Shown here: one piece after another, positions 43,020 through 51,864 of the stretch
Numbering within the stretch: the stretch's first letter is position 1
Layout of the letters: every line of letters begins with the position of its first letter
Origin: an uncultured Microbacterium sp.
Lineage (GTDB): Bacteria > Actinomycetota > Actinomycetes > Actinomycetales > Microbacteriaceae
Direction: 5' to 3'
Length of the DNA stretch: 64,000 nucleotides
Assembly (NCBI RefSeq): GCF_947488465.1
Contig: NZ_CANKZA010000002.1
Span: 62,001-126,000, forward strand
The notes under the pieces: model-generated
What the model was told of the DNA's origin: nothing
The model's input: only the letters and a program-made list of their open reading frames with translations
Database searches by the model: none
Made by a program: the position numbers and the translations under genes

Positions 43020-43043
43020 CTCCGCGGCTTCTCGCCTCCGGAC

Positions 43044-43143
43044 CATGTCCCACTTATGGCTGTTTTCAGCGCCCTAAACCAGCCACTTTTGGGACAAACC
43101 CCGCACCAAGTGGGACACACCCTGCCCGGAGTGGGACAAGGTC
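43044..43143. repeat. GTGGGACA-motif element, copy A
   Basis: TGTCCCACTT is followed by AAAAGTGG-type pairing ending in TTTTGGGACA, then AAGTGGGACACAC and GAGTGGGAC as direct repeats. The first 53 bp fold back. Copy B at 50806-50906 aligns end to end, including the spacer TGCCC, yet its loop differs. Both copies lie between convergent genes and could act as bidirectional terminators. Confidence 0.85.
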
Positions 43144-43158
43144 AGGGGGATGCCGGGG

Positions 43159-44547
43159 TCAGGCGCCGTGGAGGCGCTCGGTCAGATATGCGACGAGGGC
43201 CTCGAGCGGCACGCGCTCTTGAGCCATCGTGTCGCGGTCGCGCACCGTCACGGCGTTGTCGTCGAGCGAGTCGAAGTCGACCGTGACGCACAGCGGCGTG
43301 CCGATCTCGTCCTGGCGGCGGTAGCGGCGCCCGATCGCACCGGCGTCGTCGAAGTCGACGTTCCAGCCCTGGGCGCGCAGCGTATCGGCGACCTCGCGCG
43401 CGAGCGGCGAGAGGCGCTCGTTGCGGCTGAGTGGCAGCACCGCGACCTTGACCGGCGCCAGGCGCGGGTCAAGCCCGAGCACCGTGCGCGTGTCGGTACC
43501 ACCCTTGGCGTTCGGCACCTCTTCTTCGCGGTAGCTGTCGACGAGGAACGCCATCATCGAGCGGGTGAGACCGAACGACGGCTCGATGACGAACGGCGTG
43601 TATTTCTCACCCGTGGCCTGGTCGAAGTAGGTGAGCGATTGACCGGATGCCTCGGTGTGGCTCGTGAGGTCATAGTCGGTGCGGTTGGCGACACCCATGA
43701 GCTCGCCCCACTCCTTGCCCGTGAAGCCGAACCGGTACTCGACGTCGATCGTGCCGGCGGAGTAGTGCGCGCGATCCTCTTCGGGAACGTCGAACTGCCG
43801 CATGTTCTCGGGGTCGATCCCGAGATCGATGAACCAGTCCCAGCACGCCGTCACCCAGTGCTCGAACCACTCCTGCGCCTCAGCGGGCGGGACGAAGAAC
43901 TCGATCTCCATCTGCTCGAACTCGCGCGTGCGGAAAATGAAGTTTCCCGGCGTGATCTCGTTGCGGAACGCCTTGCCCACCTGCCCGATGCCGAACGGCG
44001 GCTTCTTCCGCGAGGACGTCAGCACGTTCGAGAAGTTCACGAAAATGCCCTGCGCCGTCTCGGGCCGGAGGTAGTGCAGTCCGGTCTCGTCGTCGACGAC
44101 ACCGAGGTAGGACTTCACGAGACCGGAGAACGCCTTCGGCTCGGTGTACTGACCCTTCGTGCCACAGTTCGGGCACGGCACGTCCGCCAGGCCGTTCTCG
44201 GCCGTACGCCCCTTGCGTGCCTCGAAGTCCTCGATGAGGTTGTCGGCGCGGAAGCGCTTGTGACACTGCAGGCATTCCACCAGCGGGTCGGTGAACGTCG
44301 CCACGTGACCGGATGCCTCCCACACGCGCTTCGGCAGGATCACCGACGAGTCCAGGCCCACCATGTCACCGCGACCGCGGACGAAAGTCTGCCACCACTG
44401 CCGGCGGATGTTCTCCTTCAGCTCCGTCCCGAGGGGACCGTAGTCCCATGCGGAGCGCGAGCCGCCGTAGATCTCACCGGCCTGAAACACGAACCCGCGG
44501 TGACGGGCGAGGGCGATGACTTTATCGAGGCGGGACTGCTCGGCCAC
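43159..44547 (-). CDS. glyS: Glycyl-tRNA synthetase, alpha2 type
   Basis: GTG at 44547 with GGAG upstream gives 462 residues, the single-chain class II form used in Actinobacteria. [26 protein letters not shown] is the N-terminal signature, [12 protein letters not shown] is the glycine-binding segment, and [14 protein letters not shown] is motif 3. The cysteines CLQCH and CPNCG form a zinc-binding insertion. It charges tRNA-Gly in the cytoplasm. It is a stand-alone essential gene, ending 16 bp before the repeat element. Confidence 0.97.
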   Translation of the reverse strand: MAEQSRLDKVIALARHRGFVFQAGEIYGGSRSAWDYGPLGTELKENIRRQWWQTFVRGRGDMVGLDSSVILPKRVWEASGHVATFTDPLVECLQCHKRFRADNLIEDFEARKGRTAENGLADVPCPNCGTKGQYTEPKAFSGLVKSYLGVVDDETGLHYLRPETAQGIFVNFSNVLTSSRKKPPFGIGQVGKAFRNEITPGNFIFRTREFEQMEIEFFVPPAEAQEWFEHWVTACWDWFIDLGIDPENMRQFDVPEEDRAHYSAGTIDVEYRFGFTGKEWGELMGVANRTDYDLTSHTEASGQSLTYFDQATGEKYTPFVIEPSFGLTRSMMAFLVDSYREEEVPNAKGGTDTRTVLGLDPRLAPVKVAVLPLSRNERLSPLAREVADTLRAQGWNVDFDDAGAIGRRYRRQDEIGTPLCVTVDFDSLDDNAVTVRDRDTMAQERVPLEALVAYLTERLHGA

Positions 44548-44629
44548 AGGTGGCTCCAAATGGTCGTGTGCGGAGTGCGAGAAATCGCGGATGCCGCAAA
44601 ATGGCGGCATCCACGATTCTACCGACGGC

Positions 44630-45001
44630 TCATCGGAGGAACGTGATGCTCAGCGGATAGGTGTACCACTCGCCCTTGTTCGCGCGGATGGCCGCGATGA
44701 TCGAGAAGACGATCCGCACGATGTAGACGGCCGGGACGACGAGGAAGCCCACGAGCACGAACATCAGCGCGTAGCCGACCAGCTCGGCAATCAGCATGGT
44801 GAGTTGGAAGTTCAGCGCCGTCGCGGTGTGCGCGCGCACGAACGGCCCGCGATCCTTCAGCACGATGTAGCCGATGAGGGCGGGGAGGAATCCGAAGAAG
44901 ATCCCGCCGACGTGGATGAGGGTCGCCCACATCTTCTCGTCGGACGGGTTCAAGGGCTGCGGCGCGGCGGGATACGGGGGCTGCGGCGGGGGCATGGTCA
45001 T
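44630..45001 (-). CDS. DUF4870-family membrane protein
   Basis: The 123-residue protein has a Pro/Gln-rich cytoplasmic start (about 25 residues). Hydrophobic segments follow around residues 34-56, 66-90 and 95-115, the Tic20-like DUF4870 layout. [34 protein letters not shown] carries the conserved DRGPFVR-type loop. The function is unknown; members are common in Actinobacteria. ATG at 45001 lies 6 nt after TAGGCT, suggesting a leaderless mRNA. It is divergent from the flotillin gene. Confidence 0.88.
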   Translation of the reverse strand: MTMPPPQPPYPAAPQPLNPSDEKMWATLIHVGGIFFGFLPALIGYIVLKDRGPFVRAHTATALNFQLTMLIAELVGYALMFVLVGFLVVPAVYIVRIVFSIIAAIRANKGEWYTYPLSITFLR

Positions 45002-45113
45002 GATCCGAGCCTAAAGCTGCGGCATCCCCCCGGGAATCGGGATAGCCCGACTTCCGCGAGTGCCACCGGGTACGGTCGAAGGACATAGTCGCAACACAGA
45101 AAGTGGAGTGCTC

Positions 45114-46565
45114 GTGGACAACCTCTTCGCCGCCGGAGGCACGCTCGTGATCATCGGGATCGCCGCCGTCGCCGCCATCCTCCTGCTGGTCTTCATCCTG
45201 ATCATGGTGCGTGCCTGGTACAAGGTCGCCAAGGCCGACCAGGCCCTCGTCGTCGTGGGTCGCAACCAGCGGAACGCAGCCGGTGATTCGTCGCGCATCT
45301 CGGTGATCACCGGTGGCGGGGCCCTGGTGAACCCGTTGACGCAGCGCGCCGAGATGATCTCGCTCCGCGCGCGCCAGATCAAGATCGAGCCGACGGCGCA
45401 ATCCTCGACGGGTGTCACGGTGAACGTCAGCGGTGTCGCGCTGGTGAAGATCGGGTCGGATCCCGAGCTGGTGCGTCGCGCCGCGGAGCGCTTCTTGTCG
45501 CAGGACAGCGCGATCGAACAGTTCACGACCGAGCAGCTCGAGGGTGCGCTGCGCGGCGTCGTGGCGACGCTGACCGTCGAGCAGCTCATGAACGACCGGC
45601 AGAAACTGTCGGATCAGATCGCCGACGGCATCAAGAGCGACCTGCTCTCGCAGGGCCTTATCCTCGACTCGTTCCAGATCCAGGGCGTGACCGACAAGAA
45701 CGGGTACATCGACGCCCTCGGCGCCACCGAGGTCGAGCGCGTCCGCCGCGAGGCCGAGGTCGCGCGCATCAATGCCGCCCGCGAGGTCAAGGCCCGCCAG
45801 ATCGCGACCGACGAAGCGAACCTGATCGAGCAGACCGCGTTCGACAAGAACTCCGCCTCGGCTGCCGCCGAGGTCGGGCGTGCCCGCGCCGAAGCCGACC
45901 AGGCCGAAGCCCTCGCCCGCGCAGAGCGCGAGCAGGCGGTCCTGTTGCAGGGAGCCGAGAACAAGCAGGCGCAACTCGACGCCGACATCAACAAGGTCGC
46001 CGATGCTGATCTCTACCAGCGTCAGCGCGGTGCCGACGCCGACGCATACGCGCAGGTCAAGGCCGCCGAGGCTCGCGCCCAGATCGCCGCGCAAGAAGCC
46101 GAGGCGACCCGCTTGCGCGCGCAGGCCGAAGCAGATGCCGTCCGCCTCGTCGGACAGGCCCGCGCCGAAGCAATCTCCGCCGAGGCCGAGGCCCTCTCGA
46201 AGAACCAGGAAGCTCTGCTCGCCCAGCGTGCGCTCGAGACCCTCGTGCCCATGATGACCGAGTTTGCCCGCGGATTCGACAAGGTCGGCTCGATCACCGT
46301 GCTCGGCGGTGAAGGTGCGTCGTCGCACATTGCGGCGGAGTCCGCATCCGGCATGCGCGCCACCTTCGACGCCGTGGAGGCGACGACCGGCATCGACCTG
46401 CGCGCCGTGATCCAGGGGCAGGCCACCGGCCGCGGGATGGCGCAGGGGCTTGCCCAGTCATCCGACCGGGCGGAGACTCCCGCCGCGGCCGACCCGGAGG
46501 CGGGCCTGGCGGAAGCCACCGCGATCGGCGAACGTTTCGCCGCCGGAGCTCAGCCCGGGGCCTGA
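45114..46565 (+). CDS. Flotillin-family (SPFH) membrane protein
   Basis: GTG at 45114, with GGAG 5 nt upstream, gives 483 residues; GTG at 45108 is also possible. An N-terminal membrane segment (about 8-30) is followed by the SPFH domain, then a long Glu/Ala-rich coiled coil (roughly 200-370), the flotillin hallmark. Such proteins organise ordered lipid regions and assemble into oligomers at the cytoplasmic face. No NfeD partner gene is adjacent, unlike in many other bacteria. It ends 31 bp from the convergent NSAR-type gene. Confidence 0.9.
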   Translation: MDNLFAAGGTLVIIGIAAVAAILLLVFILIMVRAWYKVAKADQALVVVGRNQRNAAGDSSRISVITGGGALVNPLTQRAEMISLRARQIKIEPTAQSSTGVTVNVSGVALVKIGSDPELVRRAAERFLSQDSAIEQFTTEQLEGALRGVVATLTVEQLMNDRQKLSDQIADGIKSDLLSQGLILDSFQIQGVTDKNGYIDALGATEVERVRREAEVARINAAREVKARQIATDEANLIEQTAFDKNSASAAAEVGRARAEADQAEALARAEREQAVLLQGAENKQAQLDADINKVADADLYQRQRGADADAYAQVKAAEARAQIAAQEAEATRLRAQAEADAVRLVGQARAEAISAEAEALSKNQEALLAQRALETLVPMMTEFARGFDKVGSITVLGGEGASSHIAAESASGMRATFDAVEATTGIDLRAVIQGQATGRGMAQGLAQSSDRAETPAAADPEAGLAEATAIGERFAAGAQPGA

Positions 46566-46596
46566 CGCCCGATCCGGAGCGCGGGCCGCGGCGGAT

Positions 46597-47730
46597 CTAC
46601 CGCCGGATCTCGACCCGCTCGACGGTGAACGCGTCGAGCGCCGCACGGTCGATCTCGACGCCGATCCCCGGGCCGGTCGGCACGCGGACGTGCCCGTCCT
46701 CGAGCACGGCGGGGCTTGTCACGATATCGCGCGCGTAGAAGCGGCCGGATGCTGACACGTCGCCCGGCAGCGTGAACCCGGGGAGGGCGGCGAGCGCCGC
46801 GTTCGCCGCGCGGCCGATGCCGGTCTCCAGCATCCCGCCGCACCACACCGGGATTCCCGCCTCGCGGCACAGATCATGAATCGCCACGGCCTCCAGGTAG
46901 CCGCCGATGCGCCCGGCTTTGATGTTGATGATGGATGCCGCGCCCAGCGCCAGCGCGTCAGCCGCGGCCTTGCGGGACGTGATGGACTCGTCGAGGCAGA
47001 CGGGGGTGCGCAGCCGGCGGGCGAGGGCGGCGTGGTCGACGAGATCGTCTTCCTGCAGGGGTTGCTCGATGAGCAGGAGATCGAAGCGGTCGAGCTCGGC
47101 GAGGGCGTCCGCATCCGCGAGCGTGAACGCGGAGTTCGCGTCGACCTGCAGCGGGATCGCCCCGAACGCCTCCCGCACCGCGGCCGTGTCGAGAATGTCG
47201 CGTCCGGGTTTGATCTTGATCTTGATGCGGACGTAGCCCTCATCGAGATAGCCGCCGACGGTCTCGACGAGAGCGGCGGGATCAGCCTGGATGCCGACAC
47301 TCACCCCGCTCGGCACACGATCGACCGTGGCGCCCAAGTATTCGCCGAGCGGGCGCCCCTCGGCCCGGAGCGCGGCGTCGAGGATCGCGAGTTCGAGGCC
47401 CGCCTTGACCATCCGGTGCCCGACGAAGGGCGCCAGCACCCCCGCGACGGACTCGGGCGCGAGGGTACCGGCATCCAACAGCGCGGGAATCAGGAAGCGC
47501 GCGGCGACATCCCATGCGCCCTGCGTGTACTCGCTCGAGTACAGGGGCGCCTGTTGCGTGACGATCTCGCCCCACCCGTCGCCATCCGAGGTCAGCGCCC
47601 GTACGACGATGACCTCGCGCACGGTCTCCGTCCCGAACGAGGTCGTGAACGGCGCTACCAGCGGCAGGTGCAACACGCGAAGCTCGACACCCTCGAGGGC
47701 GACGGATGCGGCGGCTCGGTCGATCGGCAT
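46597..47730 (-). CDS. o-succinylbenzoate synthase / N-succinylamino-acid racemase
   Basis: This 377-residue enolase-superfamily enzyme has the catalytic lysines in RIKIKIKPG, metal ligands D (DANSAFT), E (EQPL) and D (DESI), and the opposite-side lysine in IINIKAGRIGG. This is the OSBS/NSAR family, and sequence alone does not separate the menaquinone-pathway enzyme from the racemase. It lies behind a COG3375-type GNAT and a cyclase gene, with no other menaquinone genes in view. That favours racemisation of N-succinyl amino acids. ATG at 47730 follows TAGCCT by 6 nt. Confidence 0.85.
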   Translation of the reverse strand: MPIDRAAASVALEGVELRVLHLPLVAPFTTSFGTETVREVIVVRALTSDGDGWGEIVTQQAPLYSSEYTQGAWDVAARFLIPALLDAGTLAPESVAGVLAPFVGHRMVKAGLELAILDAALRAEGRPLGEYLGATVDRVPSGVSVGIQADPAALVETVGGYLDEGYVRIKIKIKPGRDILDTAAVREAFGAIPLQVDANSAFTLADADALAELDRFDLLLIEQPLQEDDLVDHAALARRLRTPVCLDESITSRKAAADALALGAASIINIKAGRIGGYLEAVAIHDLCREAGIPVWCGGMLETGIGRAANAALAALPGFTLPGDVSASGRFYARDIVTSPAVLEDGHVRVPTGPGIGVEIDRAALDAFTVERVEIRR

Positions 47731-47808
47731 GCGCCCAGGCTAGTGCGGCAGCCAGCCCGCGGGCGCGAGGAGAGGAGATGTGCGCCCGGGAGGATGAATC
47801 CCCCGCAT

Positions 47809-48498
47809 TCACCCTCCGGTGTGCGCATCCCCTCTCGCCGTGCTCAGCTCGGCGTACGCCCGCACCGGGAACGTCCCGAATCCCTCGATTGCGGGCGGTG
47901 CCGCCGTAAAGCGCGCCCCCGACGCCGGAAGATCTCCCAGCCGGGTGAGGTGCTCGACGACGTGGATGCCGGCATCCAGCAGCAGCGTGTGAGCGGGCCG
48001 CTCGCCCCCGGACTCCGTGTCGTCGATGTTGACCGAGTCGATGCCGACGAGCCCGACACCCGCGGCGATCAGCGTCCGCGCGCCGTCTTCGCTCAGAAAC
48101 GGCGCCCCGACGCCGTACTCCGGGGTGCCGAAGAACCGATCCCACCCGGTGTGTAGCAGGACGGCCGCACCACCGAGGTCACGACCGGCGAAGGTGTCGC
48201 CATCGATGCCGCGAGCGCCCGCATCCTGCAGGTGGAAGACCTCGGCGCGCAGGCCCACGAGGGTCGCGAGATCGAGCCCGGCAAGGTCGGGACCTTCGGC
48301 GTACCGGTGGAACGGCGAGTCGAGGTACGTACCGGTGTTGCCGATCATCGTGATGATATCCATCGCGAACTCGGTTCCGGGCGCGTAGTTCGCGCGAGAC
48401 GCCTCACGCGTGAGGTGCGACGTGATGACCGGGGCGGGAAGCCCCGGATACGTGACGAGTCCGGCGCGGATGGGGTGGCTGAGATCGACGATCGGCAT
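47809..48498 (-). CDS. Cyclase/formamidase-family metalloenzyme
   Basis: ATG at 48498, 7 nt after TACGCT, gives 229 residues. MPIVDLSHPIRAGLVTYPGLP and the later GNTGTYLDSPFHRYAEGPDL are the cyclase (kynurenine-formamidase-like) landmarks. The usual metal motif is HTGTHxDxPxH. Here the first two histidines read as N and Y (NTGTYLDSPFH), so metal binding must differ or use other residues. Members hydrolyse N-acyl or lactam amides. Its place between a GNAT and an NSAR-type gene suggests it may act on an N-acyl amino acid. Confidence 0.8.
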   Translation of the reverse strand: MPIVDLSHPIRAGLVTYPGLPAPVITSHLTREASRANYAPGTEFAMDIITMIGNTGTYLDSPFHRYAEGPDLAGLDLATLVGLRAEVFHLQDAGARGIDGDTFAGRDLGGAAVLLHTGWDRFFGTPEYGVGAPFLSEDGARTLIAAGVGLVGIDSVNIDDTESGGERPAHTLLLDAGIHVVEHLTRLGDLPASGARFTAAPPAIEGFGTFPVRAYAELSTARGDAHTGG

Positions 48499-48575
48499 AG
48501 CCGCCAGCGTAGGGTTTCGCACCCACCGCTCCGGCACGCGGGCGGGAGGTTGGCAGAAAACACCCGCCCCTCGGC

Positions 48576-49289
48576 TCAGATCCGGCGGGAGAAGAGGTAT
48601 CCGCGCTCGTCGTCGAACCCGGTGACCACGAACCCGTCCGAGAGCAGCCCGCCGAATGCGTCACGCACGCGGTAGCGCCACTCCAGCGCTTCGGTCGGGT
48701 CGGCCCGGCGCAGCCCCTCGATGTCGTGCGGCACCGGGACCGACGTGACGACGTCCTCTTCCCGCGGAGCGGATGCCGGCGCCGCCAGCGCCCAGGAGGC
48801 CATCAGCCGGTCGGATTCGTCGCCCCGGTTCACGCCGTCGTCCATCGCGCCGTAGTGATCGATCAGGTACTCGGTGATACGCACGCCGAGCACCCGCACA
48901 TTGAAATGGGCGTTGCGCGCAACGAGCGGATCGAAAGTCCAGGTGATGTGCCCGACGTCACGGGCGAGCGCCCAGGCGCGCTGGTGATTCTTCAGGAGGC
49001 GCCCGAGACCGCGGCCGCGGTAGCCGGGCAGGATGCCGGTGATGTGCGAGTGCATCGACCGCTCGGCGGGCGCCGCGAACCAGGCCGCGGAGGCGCCGAT
49101 CATCCGATCGCCGTCGAAGAGGCCGACGGCGTAGTTTCCCGAGTGCGCGAGCGCGCGGAGCAGATTCGGCGGCATGCCGGTGCGATCGCCACCCCACACC
49201 TCGCTCAGCACCTCGCTCGCGGTGAAAATCTGCTCCACCGACTCCAGCGCGCGGATCTCAATGTCGGCGGACGCGGTCTCCTCACTCAT
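48576..49289 (-). CDS. COG3375-type GNAT acyltransferase
   Basis: The 237-residue protein has one GNAT fold. MHSHITGILPGYRGRGLGRLLK is the acetyl-CoA (or acyl-CoA) binding loop, and ITWTFDPLVARNAHFNVRVLGV is the segment typical of the COG3375 group. Members next to NSAR genes have been shown elsewhere to succinylate D-amino acids. ATG at 49289 follows TAGGGT by 6 nt. It heads the cluster GNAT, cyclase, NSAR on the minus strand. A peptide-transporter fragment lies just beyond on the other strand. Confidence 0.85.
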   Translation of the reverse strand: MSEETASADIEIRALESVEQIFTASEVLSEVWGGDRTGMPPNLLRALAHSGNYAVGLFDGDRMIGASAAWFAAPAERSMHSHITGILPGYRGRGLGRLLKNHQRAWALARDVGHITWTFDPLVARNAHFNVRVLGVRITEYLIDHYGAMDDGVNRGDESDRLMASWALAAPASAPREEDVVTSVPVPHDIEGLRRADPTEALEWRYRVRDAFGGLLSDGFVVTGFDDERGYLFSRRI

Positions 49290-49671
49290 GGCGCCACCCT
49301 ACGCCCGACGGCCCCGGCCCTCGGTCGCGCCGAAAGCGTCGATGAGTGAACACACGGGATGACCACGCGCGCCGCCGCAGGACCCGAATGCCGAGCCAAA
49401 GCGCGATCGTGGCCGTTCTCGCGAGGCGAAGCTGTACGACCCGGCCGACCAGGTGCCCTATTTCTCCACCATCGGTGGAGTCGCCATCGTCATGGGCATC
49501 GCGTTGCTGTTGGCGGTCAGGCCGGTGCTGGCTCTGATGCGGGGCGTGCGCTGAGCACCGTCTAGGTCACATCGGCCCACGCGTCAACCCCATCGGCATC
49601 CTTTCGATCGCGTCGTAACGTGAGACACAGATGGTCGGTGTCCACGCCGACCGGAGCGAAAGGGGTTACCC
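49290..49671. other. 382-bp gap holding only a transporter remnant and csbD upstream region
   Basis: Apart from the 41-codon fragment at 49429-49554 I see no gene here. The stretch between the fragment and csbD (about 49560-49671) should contain the csbD promoter, but no hexamer pair is convincing enough to mark. Confidence 0.5.
49429..49554 (+). pseudogene. C-terminal fragment of a POT-family peptide transporter
   Basis: Only 41 codons remain: KLYDPADQVPYFSTIGGVAI followed by a hydrophobic helix and the end ALMRGVR. This matches the last membrane helix of proton-dependent oligopeptide transporters, where the preceding loop and terminal basic residues are conserved. The rest of the gene (normally about 450-500 residues) is absent, and no start or ribosome site precedes the homologous part. 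It is probably a deletion relic next to the GNAT/NSAR cluster. Confidence 0.6.
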
Positions 49672-49842
49672 ATGGGACTCGACGACAAGATCAAGAACGC
49701 CGCTGAAGACCTCGCCGGCAAGGCCAAGGAAGCAGCCGGCAAGGTCTCCGGCAACGAGCGCCTCGAAGCTGAAGGCCAGGCCGACCAGGCCAAGGCCGAC
49801 ATGAAGAAGGCCGGCGAGAACGTCAAGGACGCGTTCAAGTAA
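49672..49842 (+). CDS. CsbD-family stress protein
   Basis: This 56-residue protein reads MGLDDKIKNAAEDLAGKAKE at the start and is a typical CsbD protein throughout (EAAGKVSGNERLEAEGQADQ). These small, highly charged helical proteins accumulate under general stress, but their molecular role is unclear. ATG at 49672 has an AAAGGGG ribosome site. A GC-rich hairpin follows directly, so it is monocistronic. Confidence 0.95.
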   Translation: MGLDDKIKNAAEDLAGKAKEAAGKVSGNERLEAEGQADQAKADMKKAGENVKDAFK

Positions 49843-49850
49843 GCCCCCGA

Positions 49851-49886
49851 CACGATGCCCCCGCCCGACTCGGCGGGGGCATCGTG
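49851..49886 (+). terminator. Terminator of csbD
   Basis: A perfect 15-bp stem, CACGATGCCCCCGCC with GGCGGGGGCATCGTG, closes on a 6-nt loop 8 bp after the csbD stop. It lacks a T-rich tail but is very stable. Confidence 0.85.
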
Positions 49887-49920
49887 CTGTGTGCGTGCTC
49901 CGACACGGCAGAATCGATGC

Positions 49921-50802
49921 ATGCCTCCGGTCCACACACCGCACCTCCTGCCCGCTCACGCCTGTCTGATCGTGCAGGGCAAGGACACCCCCGGAATCGT
50001 CGCGGCGGTCTCGGCGATGATCACGCGCATCGGTGGCAACATCGTCGCGTTCGATCAGTACTCCGACGATGCGCGCGGAGGCGCGTATTTCCAGCGGGTC
50101 GTGTTCCACCGCCCGAATTTCGCCGCCGATCGACCGCAGATCGAGCAGGAGGTCGCTCGCACCATCGCCGACTTCGACCTTTCGTGGGAGCTCACCGACC
50201 AGTCGGTACCGAAGCGCATGGCGATCCTCGCGAGCAAGCAGGACCACTGCCTGCTCGACCTGTTGTGGCGTCACCGCCGCGGCGACCTGCCCGTCACGAT
50301 CCCGATGGTCGTCTCCAACCACACGACGACTGCGGAGGATGTCCGCAGTTTCGGCGTACCGTTCTTCCACGTGCCGTCGGTGACCGGGCCTGACAAGGCG
50401 GCATCCGAAGCCGAGATTTTGAAGCTGCTCGTCGGCAACGTCGACTTCGTCGTCCTGGCCCGGTACATGCAGATTCTGTCCGGCGACTTCCTGTCGCAGC
50501 TGGGCGTGCCGGTCATCAACATCCACCACTCCTTCCTGCCCGCCTTCATCGGCGCCGAGCCGTACAAGAAAGCCAAGGAGCGCGGCGTCAAGCTCATCGG
50601 GGCGACATCGCACTACGTGACCGACGACCTCGACGAGGGGCCGATCATCGAGCAGGACACCGTCCGCGTCACGCACGCCGAGTCGGCGACCGAGCTTGCG
50701 CGGCGCGGCGCTGACGTTGAGCGTCAGGTGCTCTCGCGTGCGGTCCTGTGGCACGCGCAAGACCGCGTGCTGCGCGACGGCAACCACACGATCGTGTTTT
50801 GA
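49921..50802 (+). CDS. purU: Formyltetrahydrofolate deformylase
   Basis: ATG at 49921 gives 293 residues; CAGAAT lies 6 nt upstream. The N-terminal ACT domain (ACLIVQGKDTPGIVAAVSAMITRIGGNIVAFDQYSD) is followed by the formyl-transferase-like domain. VVSNHTTTAEDVRSF, VVLARYMQILSGDFL, INIHHSFLPAFIGAEPY and GATSHYVTDDLDEGPI hold the catalytic N, H and D. It hydrolyses 10-formyltetrahydrofolate to formate and tetrahydrofolate, balancing one-carbon pools. The ACT domain in other species senses methionine and glycine. It ends 3 bp before a repeat element. Confidence 0.96.
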   Translation: MPPVHTPHLLPAHACLIVQGKDTPGIVAAVSAMITRIGGNIVAFDQYSDDARGGAYFQRVVFHRPNFAADRPQIEQEVARTIADFDLSWELTDQSVPKRMAILASKQDHCLLDLLWRHRRGDLPVTIPMVVSNHTTTAEDVRSFGVPFFHVPSVTGPDKAASEAEILKLLVGNVDFVVLARYMQILSGDFLSQLGVPVINIHHSFLPAFIGAEPYKKAKERGVKLIGATSHYVTDDLDEGPIIEQDTVRVTHAESATELARRGADVERQVLSRAVLWHAQDRVLRDGNHTIVF

Positions 50803-50805
50803 CCC

Positions 50806-50906
50806 CATGTCCCACTTCTGGTCGTTTCTGAGCACCAGAAGCAACCAGAAGTGGGACATGCTGTGTCGCAAGTGGGACACACGGTGCCCAGAGTGGGACG
50901 CGGGTC
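50806..50906. repeat. GTGGGACA-motif element, copy B
   Basis: TGTCCCACTTCTGGT pairs perfectly with ACCAGAAGTGGGACA (15 bp, ends at 50858). AAGTGGGACACAC and GAGTGGGAC follow as direct repeats. It matches copy A (43044-43143) over its full length of about 100 bp. It lies between convergent purU and the beta-lactamase-like gene; its last bases reach that gene's stop codon. Confidence 0.88.
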
Positions 50907-51864
50907 AGAACACGTATTCCATGAGGTCGAGGCCCAGCGTGTGGAATGCTTCGTTCGCCCGCAGGCGGTGCGCAATCGACAGATCGTCGAAGCAGACGAT
51001 CAGCGCATAAGAAAGGCCTCCGCGCGGGCCGGCGATCACTCCGGCTTCGGCACGGATGCCGTCGGCGCGCCCGGTCTTGTTCACGAACAGCAGGCCGTGA
51101 CGATCATCCTCGTGGGCGAACGGGTCCATCGCCGTCGCCGACCCCACGAGCGCAAGGTCCTGGGTGAGGTTCAGCCACTCCCCGACCTGGGCGCTGACGG
51201 CCGGAGAGACGACCTGTGCGTTGACGATCCCGGCGAACAGGGCCGCCAGTTCACCGGCAGAGGACAGCGCGACCTGCGGGGCGTCATCGGGTCCGCGCAC
51301 ATCACGGAAGCGGTCGAGCAGGGCGGTCTTCGTCAGGCCGATCGACTCGATGCGCGCGCGGACGGCATCCAACCCCACCCGAGCGAGCAGGGCGTTCGCC
51401 GCCGACGCGTCCGAGGCGGCCGCCGCGAGCACCGCGAGGTCGCACACCGGGAGCGCGGGCGCCTTGAGGTGCTGCCAGAGCCCCGCGACCCCGACCGGGT
51501 CGACCGACCGGCGCTCCAGGATCTCCAGCGGGTCGAGCGTTCGCGCCTCGATCTGCGCCGCGACGTCGACCAGCAGTGGCACGATGCCCAGGCCCGCCAC
51601 CGGGAGGGTCAGGTGATCATCGCCGATGAGGATGCCGTCACCGCTGTCGAGGTCGGAGACCCGCACCGACACCTGGGCGCCGGCGGTCGAGAGCGCGTCG
51701 AGGGCCTTCAGCGTGCCGAGCAGCGACGGTTGCCGGAGAGCGCGCCGCGCGCCGGCAACCGCGCGAGAGTCCCCGCCCCGACGGGAGCGCAGCTCGCGCT
51801 CCGCACCCGCGCCGCCGGACCCGGCTGCCCGGGCCGCGGCGCGCGAACTCGGCCGCTCGGTCAC
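50905..51864 (-). CDS. Beta-lactamase-fold protein lacking catalytic Ser and Lys
   Basis: GTG at 51864 overlaps the M13 peptidase stop (GTGA) and gives 319 residues. From about residue 60 it follows the class A beta-lactamase fold, with SDLDSG, SDASAANAL in the SDN region, and VNKTGRADGIRAEAGV for KTG. The S-x-x-K at the start of the active-site helix is replaced by G91-L-G-I94 (LPVAGLGIVPLL). It therefore cannot act as a serine hydrolase in the known way. No signal peptide is seen; the first 45 residues are Ala/Arg/Gly-rich. A binding or regulatory role is possible. Confidence 0.8.
   Translation of the reverse strand: MTERPSSRAAARAAGSGGAGAERELRSRRGGDSRAVAGARRALRQPSLLGTLKALDALSTAGAQVSVRVSDLDSGDGILIGDDHLTLPVAGLGIVPLLVDVAAQIEARTLDPLEILERRSVDPVGVAGLWQHLKAPALPVCDLAVLAAAASDASAANALLARVGLDAVRARIESIGLTKTALLDRFRDVRGPDDAPQVALSSAGELAALFAGIVNAQVVSPAVSAQVGEWLNLTQDLALVGSATAMDPFAHEDDRHGLLFVNKTGRADGIRAEAGVIAGPRGGLSYALIVCFDDLSIAHRLRANEAFHTLGLDLMEYVF

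Noticed and set aside
46597-47730. Menaquinone-pathway menC
   Set aside because: No other men gene is near, and the COG3375-type GNAT and cyclase neighbours favour the racemase role. The menaquinone role is not excluded, so the gene symbol was left blank.
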